Shown piece by piece: positions 27,685 through 36,274 of a stretch of DNA of 64,000 bases. The DNA is from Butyrivibrio sp. INlla16 (lineage in GTDB: Bacteria > Bacillota > Clostridia > Lachnospirales > Lachnospiraceae). The stretch lies in assembly GCF_900104155.1 (NCBI RefSeq), contig NZ_FMYB01000003.1, forward strand, positions 62,001 through 126,000, given 5' to 3'. A model generated the notes under the pieces. The model worked only from the letters and a program-made list of their open reading frames with translations. It searched no databases and was not told the origin of the DNA. Both the position numbers and the translations under genes were made by a program. Each line of letters opens with the position of its first letter. Position 1 is the stretch's first letter.

Positions 27685-29817
27685 TCACATCCAAAGCGCA
27701 AAACTTGCATCAGACGGCATTCTGAGATCACCTCTCGGAGAAACCGCTACGGATCCGACCTTCGGTCCGTCAGGCAGACAACTTCTCTTAAACTGCTGTG
27801 TGAAGAAGCGCTTGCAGAATATATCAAGCCACTTGTTTATTGTGGCATGATCGTATATTTCCTCGCCATCTTCAACGGCTCCCGCGCTCTTCTTTGAGCT
27901 CTTCTTTTTGCCCTCTGAAAAAGCGAGATAAGCAATTCTTCGGATTTTTTCCTTGGAATATCCCCACCTTAACATGTAATACAGGAAAAAGTCATGCAGC
28001 TCGTAAGGCCCCACAATGGACTCTGTCTCCTGTGAGATCTTTCCGTCAGTAGGCGGAAGAAGCTCAGGACTTACAGGCGTATCAAGGACGTCAAGAAGTA
28101 CCTCTCTTACCGTCTTAACTTCGGAGGCTTTGGCTTCCTTTGCTGAAGTCTTCTTTGAGGTTTTATCCTGTGCTTTTTCTCCCTTTTTCTTATTCGGGAC
28201 AGAAATCACAAACGGGCAGGTATCTGCATAGTATTTAACCAGATGCCTTACAAGTGTCTTCGGAACGCCGGCGTTAACACCGTACATTGACATGTGATCA
28301 CCGTTATAGGTGGCCCATCCAAGGGCAAGCTCGGAAAGGTCGCCGGTTCCGATAACCATTCCGCCCTTCATGTTCGCAATATCCATAAGCACCTGTGTGC
28401 GCTCTCTCGCCTGGCTGTTTTCATAGGTGACATCGTGCTTATCAGGATCCTGTCCTATATCCTTGAAATGCTGGGTCACAGCCTTCTTGATATTCACCTC
28501 CTGAAGTGTTGCTCCAAGAGCCTTCGCGAGACTGCAGGCATTGTTATAGGTTCTGTCTGTTGTCCCAAAGCAGGGCATAGTAACAGCGATAATTCCGCTT
28601 CTCTTAAGGCCAAGCGAATCAAATGCTCTCGCTGTGACAAGGAGTGCCAGTGTAGAATCAAGTCCGCCGGAAACACCAATTACAGCTGTTTTGCAGCCTG
28701 TATGCTCCAGACGCTTTTTAAGTCCCATTGCCTGTATGGAAAGAATCTGCTCGCATCTCTTTGCACGCTCGAATTCAGATGAAGGCACAAAGGGCTTTCT
28801 GGGGAATTTTCTATCCAGCTTTGTCTTTGTAAATTCTATATCACACTCAGCTGTCTCAAAATCATCTTCACTATGCTTTGTAACAAAGGTTGTGGTCTTT
28901 TGTCTCTCATGAAGGATTCTGTTTATATCAATGTCAGCGTAAGTGATTCCGTTTTCAAAAAGTGTCTGCTCGGCAAGAATTGTTCCGTTCTCGGCTATGA
29001 TATTATGTCCGCCGAAAACAAGATCCTGGGTCGACTCTCCCTCACCTGCAGAAGCATATACATAGCCTGCGATAAGTCGTCCGCTCGTAGCCTGCACGAG
29101 GCTTCTTCTGTAGGAGTCTTTTCCGATAAGATCATTCGACGCCGAGAGATTCACAATTATGGTCGCTCCCTGCTGCGCATAGGCTGTGGAAGGTGTGTCC
29201 GGCACCCACAGATCCTCACAAATCTCGCAGCCTATCTTCAGTCCGTGCATCACTTCTGACAGATCAATTATCTCTCTTCCAAAGTCGAAGCTGTCGATAT
29301 CGTCCTCATCCTCATCGTCGTCTTCATCATCCCCGTCATAGTCGGAATATTTAGAACCTCCGACATAATCATTAAAAAGATTCTCTGCGGACACGTAGAC
29401 TGTCTCATTAAAATCAGCCCCGCTCTCAAAATATCTTCTCTCATAGAATTCCCCGTGATTAGGAATGTTTATTTTGGGGATCATCGCGCATATCTCGCCC
29501 TGATTGATAACGGCAGCGCAATTGTAGAGCTTGCCGTCGTATTCAAAAGGAACTCCCACAAAAAATACGGCGTCAAGGTCTTCGGAATGGCTTACAATTT
29601 TGCCAAGTGCCTTCATTGCTCCCTTGAGTAATGCATCCTGCAGGAACAAATCTCCACAGGTATATCCTGTCACACAAAGCTCAGGGAAAACGACTATCTT
29701 TGCACCCTTTTTCACCGCTTCATCCATCTGCTCCATTATTCTGTCAGCGTTATAAAAAGGGTCAGCGACCCTGATCTTCGGAGTGGCTGCTGCCACCTTA
29801 ATAAATCCGTCTTTCAT
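27685..29817 (-). CDS. nadE: Glutamine-dependent NAD+ synthetase with low-complexity insertions
   Basis: The nitrilase-type glutaminase domain has the triad Glu46 (VFPELC), Lys115 (IPKINIP) and Cys200 (EICEDLW). The C-terminal synthetase domain has the pyrophosphate loop SGGLDST and catalyses amidation of deamido-NAD+. At 710 residues it is about 70 longer than usual. The excess is in an acidic run at residues 160-176 (DGDDEDDDEDEDD) inserted just before the glutaminase Cys, and two Lys-rich runs in the synthetase domain (KKKGEKAQDKTSKKTS and KKKSSKKSAG). All catalytic residues are intact, so activity is likely. It lies 20 bases after a methyltransferase gene in the same transcript. Confidence 0.95.
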   Translation of the reverse strand: MKDGFIKVAAATPKIRVADPFYNADRIMEQMDEAVKKGAKIVVFPELCVTGYTCGDLFLQDALLKGAMKALGKIVSHSEDLDAVFFVGVPFEYDGKLYNCAAVINQGEICAMIPKINIPNHGEFYERRYFESGADFNETVYVSAENLFNDYVGGSKYSDYDGDDEDDDEDEDDIDSFDFGREIIDLSEVMHGLKIGCEICEDLWVPDTPSTAYAQQGATIIVNLSASNDLIGKDSYRRSLVQATSGRLIAGYVYASAGEGESTQDLVFGGHNIIAENGTILAEQTLFENGITYADIDINRILHERQKTTTFVTKHSEDDFETAECDIEFTKTKLDRKFPRKPFVPSSEFERAKRCEQILSIQAMGLKKRLEHTGCKTAVIGVSGGLDSTLALLVTARAFDSLGLKRSGIIAVTMPCFGTTDRTYNNACSLAKALGATLQEVNIKKAVTQHFKDIGQDPDKHDVTYENSQARERTQVLMDIANMKGGMVIGTGDLSELALGWATYNGDHMSMYGVNAGVPKTLVRHLVKYYADTCPFVISVPNKKKGEKAQDKTSKKTSAKEAKASEVKTVREVLLDVLDTPVSPELLPPTDGKISQETESIVGPYELHDFFLYYMLRWGYSKEKIRRIAYLAFSEGKKKSSKKSAGAVEDGEEIYDHATINKWLDIFCKRFFTQQFKRSCLPDGPKVGSVAVSPRGDLRMPSDASFALWM

Positions 29818-29837
29818 AGTTTATGTATTCTCCTCTA

Positions 29838-30746
29838 TTAGTTCATTAACTTACCATGCTCTCTCGCAAGCACGTAGATTCGTTCGCTATCCTCTGTTGG
29901 CTGTTCGTGCGTATCCGCATCTATCGCGGTTATGAAGCTCATCCCGGCCTGTTCGATGAATGCTTTCATCTCATCTAAAGTGTACCCTCTCTGAAGGTGC
30001 GTCTCTATCGATCTCTCAAAGAGTTCCTCTTCCTTGTCGCCACTCTTATCTTTTTTCACGAAAAGTGTGAGATCATATTCATTTATATTCGTATCGATGT
30101 CGAAGAAGTTTTCCCAGATAAAGCTGCAGTCCTCACGGTTCTCCGCAATTGTCACGTTTCCGATAACATCTCTGTATTTGTGCAGGGTATTGAAATCGAA
30201 TAAAAACAGTCCGCCGGGATACAGATAATTATTCACCTTCGTGAATGCCTTCCGTATCTGCTCGTCCTCAATGAGATAGTTTATGCTGTCGCAAACGCTG
30301 ACTATCGTCCCTGCGGTGCAGAAAAGATCAAGCTCGCACATATCCTGCTCAAGGTACATGATATCAAGTCCCGCCTTTTCCATCTTGTTTCTGGCTATCC
30401 CCAGCATTTCTCCGGAGTTATCTATGCCTATCATATCATAGCCAAGTTTAGCCATCTCCTCGGTAAAGCTGCCGGTGCCGCAGCCAAGCTCTACCACCAG
30501 GTTCTGCTCCTGCAGAAGTAGTGCCTCTTTGTCCTCTTCTTCCTCTTCTCCCGGCTGTGAGGTGGGGGCGTCAATATCCTGACTTTCTGCCCCATCTTCC
30601 TGCGTGGGGTCCTCACTTTTTTTCTTGTAAGGAACAGAAATCCCATATCCCGAAATAAGCCGCGATATATACGCAGCCCAATCGTGATATGGGGTCTCGT
30701 CCATAAACTCATCATATACTTTTGCAAAATCGGTATAGGCTTCCAT
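29838..30746 (-). CDS. Class I SAM-dependent methyltransferase with acidic insertion
   Basis: The SAM-binding motif I reads VVELGCGTGSFTEEM (about residues 86-100), followed by MIGIDNSGEML (motif II), and IVSVCDSINYL and GGLFLFDFNTLHKY later. About 45 residues between the N-terminal HDWAAYISRLI and motif I are an Asp/Glu/Pro-rich insertion that is absent from typical relatives. The total length of 302 residues is correspondingly above the family's 250. I start at the ATG with GGGAG 9 bases upstream; an ATG 6 bases earlier is too close. Its substrate is unknown. It is the first gene of a unit with nadE. Confidence 0.85.
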   Translation of the reverse strand: MEAYTDFAKVYDEFMDETPYHDWAAYISRLISGYGISVPYKKKSEDPTQEDGAESQDIDAPTSQPGEEEEEDKEALLLQEQNLVVELGCGTGSFTEEMAKLGYDMIGIDNSGEMLGIARNKMEKAGLDIMYLEQDMCELDLFCTAGTIVSVCDSINYLIEDEQIRKAFTKVNNYLYPGGLFLFDFNTLHKYRDVIGNVTIAENREDCSFIWENFFDIDTNINEYDLTLFVKKDKSGDKEEELFERSIETHLQRGYTLDEMKAFIEQAGMSFITAIDADTHEQPTEDSERIYVLAREHGKLMN

Positions 30747-30804
30747 AATCATCTACTCCCTTATTGCTCGACATTTTATTCTAACAAAAATACGTTCCAA
30801 AAAA

Positions 30805-30857
30805 AATAGTGCGATTAAATCTCGCCTCTTACGCATAATTGATTTAATCGCACCATT
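30805..30857 (-). repeat. Dispersed long-stem hairpin, copy A (also a terminator)
   Basis: A 17-bp stem (AATAGTGCGATTAAATC with GATTTAATCGCACCATT, one mismatch) with a 19-base loop containing CTTACGCATAAT, flanked by runs of A and T so that it can terminate on both strands. It ends transcription from the small exporter gene. The loop and inner stem match copies at 44391-44447 and, less closely, 38684-38750. Confidence 0.85.
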
Positions 30858-30879
30858 ATTTTTTCACTTACCTGAAATA

Positions 30880-31398
30880 TCAGCCCGCAACACCAACGAT
30901 AGCGCTGGTAGTAACGAAACTTATAATTCCCATGATTGTACCTGCAAGGGCTATGCCTCCGATAACAGCCATTACGCTTTTCTTAAAATCCATATCGAGG
31001 ATAGAAGCTGCAAGTGTTCCTGTCCATGCACCTGTTCCCGGAACAGGGATTCCTACGAAAAGAAGAAGAGCCCAGTATAGTCCGCCTCCTGCTTTTTCCT
31101 GAAGTTTCATTCCACCTTTTTCACCCTTCGTAAGGCAGAAGTTAAAGAATCCACCGATTACAGGCTTGTCCTTCCCCCACTCCAGAAGTCTTCTTGCAAA
31201 GAAGAAAATGAATGGCATAGGGATCATATTTCCAACAGCTATAATTATATATCCAAGGATAAGATTAAAACCTGTTGATGTAAGCGTAAAGCCATGCGCT
31301 ACAGGTACCGCTCCACGAAGTTCAACAAGCGGAACCATTGAAAGCAAAAACACAAAAATATACTGACCAACTAACGATGTTTTAAAAAAACTAAGCAT
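30880..31398 (-). CDS. Small multi-drug export family membrane protein (COG2426-like)
   Basis: A 172-residue hydrophobic protein with about four to five membrane segments. The conserved text PLVELRGAVPVA near residue 22, IIAVGNMIPMPFIFFFARRLLEW, and GIPVPGTGAWTGTLAA match the family Pfam calls small multi-drug export. Actual transport activity is not established for the family. The ATG directly follows a T-run, and its ribosome binding site GGAAAGG lies in the 3' arm of an inverted repeat. It is downstream of the 1142-residue secreted protein but has its own promoter. Hairpin copy A ends the gene. Confidence 0.85.
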   Translation of the reverse strand: MLSFFKTSLVGQYIFVFLLSMVPLVELRGAVPVAHGFTLTSTGFNLILGYIIIAVGNMIPMPFIFFFARRLLEWGKDKPVIGGFFNFCLTKGEKGGMKLQEKAGGGLYWALLLFVGIPVPGTGAWTGTLAASILDMDFKKSVMAVIGGIALAGTIMGIISFVTTSAIVGVAG

Positions 31399-31481
31399 AA
31401 AAAACAGCCTTTCCGATAAAAATCACCTTAAATCAAAACACTCCAAGGCATAATTTTACCAAAAGGCTGCTTTATCATCAA
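31399..31481 (-). promoter_or_regulatory. Promoter of the small exporter gene, nested in an inverted repeat
   Basis: On the minus strand TTGATG (31476-31481), 17 bases, TAAAAT (31453-31458) with TGG before it. The spacer carries CAGCCTTT, and the matching arm AAAGGCTG followed by six T lies at 31399-31412, next to the start codon. Read-through RNA from the upstream gene could form the full terminator; RNA begun at this promoter lacks the first arm. The second arm also contains the ribosome binding site. Confidence 0.6.
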
Positions 31482-31489
31482 GGTTTATT

Positions 31490-34400
31490 TCACTTTACCG
31501 TTACTCTCACGGTCTTGCAGACTCCGTTCTGGGCATATACATACACCCAGGCTTTACCGGGTTTAAGCCCCTGAATATATCCCTTCTTGTCCACTTTGAC
31601 AATATCGGGCCGGTTTGTTTCATATCTCAGTTTAGCAATGTGAATGCTGACCTTCTTTGTATATCTGAAGTTTGCTGATATCTTTGCCATCCCGCCCTTT
31701 GCAAGCTTGAAGCTTCGCTTTTTAATGGTGACTGCTATAGGATTGCCACGGCTTTTCGATCCATTTACTGCATGTACTGATTTGGAAGTACTTATCCTGT
31801 TTATCACGTCTCCTTCCATCTTGTATGCAATCACTATGTATTTATAGTATCTGCCCTTTTTAATTTTCTTTGGGGACCATGATGTCACTTTGCTATTTTT
31901 TATGGTGGTGATATATTCCATCTGTATTCCGCATGGTGACCCGTATATCATGTACCCTTCCGCTTCCGGAATCTTGTTCCATGAAAGCTTCAGCGTCTTT
32001 CCCTTAGGTTTAAGCTTTGCTGCAAGGATATAATACTTGGTATCCTTTACATCTGTTTTATCTGTATTGGTCTCGGCAATTTCCTTATCTATTGCAGGTT
32101 TATTGGCCGCGTTCTCCGGGTCTACTTTTTCTACTAAGGTTGTGGTTATGCACTCCGGGGCACTATCCTTATGGTTAGCATCTCCCACAATTTTGTACCA
32201 AATGTAGTAAGTACCTGCCCCTTTTGCCTTTGGAACTTTTGTTGAAAAAGAACCGGCATCCGGAGGTGTGGTATCATTCGTACCAAGCGCATACAGAATT
32301 GTGCCCTCTGCGGTACTCCCCAGATTAGCAAGTGCTACATCAAGGTCTCCGCTGATCAACTGATTCCCTGTAGGCCTGGTTATATAATTCGATGGTACTT
32401 TATTGACCTTAACCCTGACGCGGGCAGTATCAGTTCCTATGTAGCTGGTTCTATCATAAGGAGTAAAAATCACCAGATATTCAGTGTAGTTGCTGTCAGA
32501 AACTTCAGGCTTGGTTGTAGGTTCTGCCCATGCAAAGGTTCCCGGAACATTAGAGGTTCCACCTGACAGCACACTACTTGCAAGTGACTGCCCGTAATCA
32601 ATCTCAGATGCCACGGGAGGAGTAATAATCCTCGGAGCGTTACCTACCAAAACTGTAGCAACATATTCCGGAGCACTGTCTCTATGATTCGCATCACCAA
32701 CAATCTTGTACCATACATAATACGTTCCCGGGTTTTTAGCCTTGGGTATAGTAGTAGAAAAAGCACTTGCAGCAGGGGCCGTAACTGTATCGGTCCCCAG
32801 GGCATACAGAAGCGTTCCGTCCGAAGTGCTTCCGGGATTTGCAAGCTCCACCTCCCTTTCGCTGCTGTCCTGATGTTTTCCTGTAGGTCTGGTTACATAG
32901 TTAGAGGGCGCCTTATTTACCTTGACCTTTATAAGTGTACTGGCAGTCCCATAATAACTGTCTGTGTCATTAGGGGTAAAAATAACCATGTATTCCGTCA
33001 CCTCGCTGTCAGAAACAGCGGGTTTTATCGTAGGCTGAGCCCATGTAAAGGTTCCGGGAACATTCCCCACGCCACCTGAAAGCACACTGTCTGCCAGTGA
33101 CTGCCCATACTCAATTTCAGAGGCCACGGGAGGTGTTGTTATAATCGGAACACCCTTGCGTATAATCCATGTCTTGGTGCCTGTCCCAGTATAATTGCCT
33201 GTTCCGGTCACTATCACTTCATATCCGGGTGTTTCATTTATAGCAGATGCACTTCGTGTGCCGCTTACAGTATAATCTGTATTTTCAGTAAGAACTATAT
33301 TTCCGTTTGTCACAATCACGCTGGGTTCCTTACTGCTTCCATCATAATCAAAATGGGTAGGAGACAGAGCAAGATTATTATCCGTAATAGTGACCTGTGT
33401 TATCTCAAAGTCTTTAGTGATTGTCACAGTATTCGCATTGGTCCCATCGGAAACTGTGGCATATGCTGTATATTCACCGGCATCGCTGGGCGGCCCGGCC
33501 AGGTCGGAAGTCGCCCCTCGTATCTTGTACTTGGGCTCACTTACTATCAAATCATCAGGAAAATCGCTGTCTTTGGTAACCTCAGCAGTAACAGGCGTCC
33601 CATCATAGGATTTACTGGTATCTGAAACATTTATAGTTGCTGTATATTCCCTATTTTGAGTATACGGGCAGCCTGTAACAGTACATTTTACTTTTGCAGT
33701 ATCATCGGAAGGCGTGGAGATATCCCAATCATGGTTATGGATTACACCATCTAATAAAAAAGTATTACTGGCGAAATTTGATTCATGGTCACCCTTTTTT
33801 ACTTCAGCAAAAATATATATTTTGTCAGTACTGGGGTTGTAATCGTCAGGGTACTTATTTGTATCAAAGGTAACTCTTCCTCTATTCGAAATAGTTCCTC
33901 CTACGGGCTCTAACGCACCATAGTACTTACTATATCCGGTATAGTCATTCATCATCCCATTTGAAGGCAAAGCAGAATTCACTATAAGCATTGATATCTG
34001 ATTCACCTGATTCGCGTGGTTACCACTAATTTCATAAGGAATGGAAAGAACTCTGCCACTTTGAGTTACTGAACTATTATTGGGCTTGGCAATTGTAATA
34101 TCGCTATCATTAAGAGTCAGTTTATATTCAAGGCGACCACCTGCCGAAACTTGTGATGAGTAAAAAACATGTTCCAGATCAATATTAAGCGCCGGGCTTA
34201 CACCTACGCCACCTAGATTAGGCGAAAAATGCGGGAAATTTCCACCTGAATCTATAAGAATTGGATATCCACATCCTGTAGATATCCTTTGAGCTGTGCA
34301 TAGTGATCTGGTAAGCCAATATGTCATTCCATTTTTTCCTTGTTTTTTACGATTCGGATCAGGCACAACAGTTTTATAACCGTAGTTTTCGTTCCCAAGC

Positions 34401-34918
34401 TCTGCGCAATCAAGCGTAAATATCTTACTGGCAGACAGACTTACAAAAGGTCTATAACTGCTTGTAAAGTTAGTATCTCCTCCACTTGAATTTATTTGTG
34501 CTTTTGAGCTCGTTGCTATAGCATCTTTTTCCGCCTCAGAAAAAACATTTGGTTTGGTAAGAAAATCACTACCATTCATGTCATTGTAAAAGCTGGTAGA
34601 ATTACCATCATAGGTTATAGAATACAGTATGCTGTCACAGTCCAGAAGCATAGTTCTGCCGCCAAAGTCACTTGTATCATTTTGAAGCACGCGGTATTTA
34701 ACAGGCTCATTATCATATTTTCCAAAATAGACATATCTCCAGTTTCCACCACCCAGTGCCGGATCTCCTATACCACTTGTCCCAAAGCAATAAAAATCAA
34801 TAAGCGCTGCATGTACAGTTATCTTTTCAGGCATAATGAGTCCATTAAAGCTCACCAGACATAAAACCGGAATCATTATTTTACTTATTAAGCTGTTAAA
34901 AAACGAACGTTTTTTCAT
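31490..34918 (-). CDS. Large secreted multi-domain repeat protein (DUF6273-like, MBG-like and Ig-like domains)
   Basis: A signal peptide (about residues 1-38) leads to an N-terminal domain with WRYVYFGKYDNEPVKYRVLQ and text typical of DUF6273-like proteins (to about 280). Then come two MBG-like segments (YDGTPVTAEV, YDGSSKEPSV; about 430-590), two tandem copies of a 170-residue unit (about 590-945) starting PPVASEI.YGQSLA, a fibronectin-like segment with AAKLKPKGKTLKLSWNKIPEAEGY (split here), and a C-terminal Big_2-type Ig domain (about 1055-1142). No LPXTG or SLH anchor is seen. AAAGGA precedes the ATG. It is probably an extracellular adhesin or scaffold; function is inferred only. Confidence 0.85.
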   Translation of the reverse strand: MKKRSFFNSLISKIMIPVLCLVSFNGLIMPEKITVHAALIDFYCFGTSGIGDPALGGGNWRYVYFGKYDNEPVKYRVLQNDTSDFGGRTMLLDCDSILYSITYDGNSTSFYNDMNGSDFLTKPNVFSEAEKDAIATSSKAQINSSGGDTNFTSSYRPFVSLSASKIFTLDCAELGNENYGYKTVVPDPNRKKQGKNGMTYWLTRSLCTAQRISTGCGYPILIDSGGNFPHFSPNLGGVGVSPALNIDLEHVFYSSQVSAGGRLEYKLTLNDSDITIAKPNNSSVTQSGRVLSIPYEISGNHANQVNQISMLIVNSALPSNGMMNDYTGYSKYYGALEPVGGTISNRGRVTFDTNKYPDDYNPSTDKIYIFAEVKKGDHESNFASNTFLLDGVIHNHDWDISTPSDDTAKVKCTVTGCPYTQNREYTATINVSDTSKSYDGTPVTAEVTKDSDFPDDLIVSEPKYKIRGATSDLAGPPSDAGEYTAYATVSDGTNANTVTITKDFEITQVTITDNNLALSPTHFDYDGSSKEPSVIVTNGNIVLTENTDYTVSGTRSASAINETPGYEVIVTGTGNYTGTGTKTWIIRKGVPIITTPPVASEIEYGQSLADSVLSGGVGNVPGTFTWAQPTIKPAVSDSEVTEYMVIFTPNDTDSYYGTASTLIKVKVNKAPSNYVTRPTGKHQDSSEREVELANPGSTSDGTLLYALGTDTVTAPAASAFSTTIPKAKNPGTYYVWYKIVGDANHRDSAPEYVATVLVGNAPRIITPPVASEIDYGQSLASSVLSGGTSNVPGTFAWAEPTTKPEVSDSNYTEYLVIFTPYDRTSYIGTDTARVRVKVNKVPSNYITRPTGNQLISGDLDVALANLGSTAEGTILYALGTNDTTPPDAGSFSTKVPKAKGAGTYYIWYKIVGDANHKDSAPECITTTLVEKVDPENAANKPAIDKEIAETNTDKTDVKDTKYYILAAKLKPKGKTLKLSWNKIPEAEGYMIYGSPCGIQMEYITTIKNSKVTSWSPKKIKKGRYYKYIVIAYKMEGDVINRISTSKSVHAVNGSKSRGNPIAVTIKKRSFKLAKGGMAKISANFRYTKKVSIHIAKLRYETNRPDIVKVDKKGYIQGLKPGKAWVYVYAQNGVCKTVRVTVK
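32120..33150 (-). repeat. Two tandem in-frame repeats of about 515 bp within the secreted protein gene
   Basis: Each unit encodes a YGQSLA module followed by a KAPSNY/KVPSNY ligand-like module and ends near DANH.DSAPE. The two copies agree in most codons, and their DNA similarity suggests a fairly recent duplication. Confidence 0.75.
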
Positions 34919-35036
34919 ATCAAGTCAGTCCTTTAGGGTATAGATTGGTTAGCATACTTCATATTAATCTTCGCAAACCCCGGGCGGCTTTTCAATTAAT
35001 TAGGACTAAACTTTCTATTAGATTTTAGTAAACGAT

Positions 35037-35094
35037 TTTTTATTACATAGGTGTTTTCTATGTAATAAAAAACTGCCGGCTTTTATACCGGCAG
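35037..35094 (-). terminator. Intrinsic terminator of hisC with a second overlapping hairpin
   Basis: CTGCCGG pairs with CCGGCAG around an 8-base loop and is followed on the minus strand by TTTTTTATT. A second, AT-rich 13-bp hairpin (TTTTATTACATAG with CTATGTAATAAAA) directly follows. Confidence 0.85.
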
Positions 35095-35111
35095 GCCTTA
35101 TTTGCAATATG

Positions 35112-36179
35112 CTATTTTTCTGAGAGATAATCCTTCAAAAATGCGACAAGCTTATCCATCTCTTCATCCGTTCCGATGGTGATTCTGAGATAATCAGATA
35201 TCCTTTCGGCATTCCAGTGTCTTACGTAAATTCCTGCTTCTTTCAGGGCAAGGAATAACTCTTCACCGCTCACCTTTTCATGCTTAGCAAAGATAAAATT
35301 GGCCTTGGAATCAGGGAATGTAAATCCCAGCTCTGCAAGTTCCTTCTTTACCCGCTCTCTGGTATTAATGATTTTCGCGCAGGTCTCCTTGAAGTACACA
35401 TCATCCTTGATTGCTGCTACGCCCAGCTCCAGTGATGGTCTGTTCATGGTGTAGGAATTGAAGGAAAATTTCGCATCCTTCAGATATCCTATGAGTTTCT
35501 TCGAGCCGAAGGCATATCCTATACGCATTCCCGCCATAGCCCTGGATTTGGAAAAAGTCTGTACCACAAGAACATTGTCATATTTTTCAATCAGAGGAAG
35601 TGCGCTCTCTCCGCCAAAATCGATATATGCCTCGTCAATTATGCAGACAGAATTCGGATTGTGAGCTATTACCTTCTCAATCTCAGACACAGGTTCAAAT
35701 ATTCCCACCGGTGCATTTGGATTTGCAATAATCACTCCTCCATTGGGATGATTTTCCTCATAATAGTCTTCGAATCGTATCTTAAAGTTCTCATCAAGCG
35801 GAATCTGCTCGTAGGGCACCTTGTAAAGCTCCGCCCAGACATCATAGAACGAATAAGTGATATCCGGGAACAAAACCGGCTTATCCGAGTTAAAGAACGT
35901 AAGATACGCCATCGATAACACATCGTCCGATCCTACACCTACAAATATCTGATCCTCCGGGACGTCATAATATCTTGAGAGTGCCTCCACAAGTACCTCG
36001 GCCTCCGGATCCGGATAAAGTCTCATATCCTCATATTTCATATTCTCAATAAGAGTGTTGACAGCCGGTGCCGGCGGATATGGACACTCATTTGTGTTTA
36101 GCTTTATTATGTTTTTATTCTTGGGCTGTTCGCCCGGAACATACGGATTTACTCTTCTTACGGATTTTTCCCAGCTCAT
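35112..36179 (-). CDS. hisC: Histidinol-phosphate aminotransferase (class I/II PLP enzyme)
   Basis: Fold-type I aminotransferase that makes histidinol phosphate from imidazole acetol phosphate and glutamate. The N-terminal KLNTNECPYPP, the ANPNAPVG segment and the Schiff-base lysine in QTFSKSRAMAGMRIGYA (Lys211) are those of the family. At 355 residues the length is normal. I start at the ATG of MSWEKSVRR, which has GGAG 6 bases upstream; an ATG 12 bases earlier lacks one. No other his gene adjoins it, so a broader role with phenylalanine or tyrosine is possible. It has its own promoter and terminator. Confidence 0.93.
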   Translation of the reverse strand: MSWEKSVRRVNPYVPGEQPKNKNIIKLNTNECPYPPAPAVNTLIENMKYEDMRLYPDPEAEVLVEALSRYYDVPEDQIFVGVGSDDVLSMAYLTFFNSDKPVLFPDITYSFYDVWAELYKVPYEQIPLDENFKIRFEDYYEENHPNGGVIIANPNAPVGIFEPVSEIEKVIAHNPNSVCIIDEAYIDFGGESALPLIEKYDNVLVVQTFSKSRAMAGMRIGYAFGSKKLIGYLKDAKFSFNSYTMNRPSLELGVAAIKDDVYFKETCAKIINTRERVKKELAELGFTFPDSKANFIFAKHEKVSGEELFLALKEAGIYVRHWNAERISDYLRITIGTDEEMDKLVAFLKDYLSEK

Positions 36180-36215
36180 AACTCGCTCCATTTCTGTTGT
36201 TTATGATACTTTAAC

Positions 36216-36245
36216 ATATTATCACGCTAAAGCATAAAAGTGCAA
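36216..36245 (-). promoter_or_regulatory. Predicted promoter of hisC
   Basis: On the minus strand TTGCAC, an 18-base spacer and TAATAT, about 37 bases before the start codon. No T-box or other leader element was seen. Confidence 0.6.
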
Positions 36246-36274
36246 GCCAAAATTTTTCTTTTACTTCCGTACTT

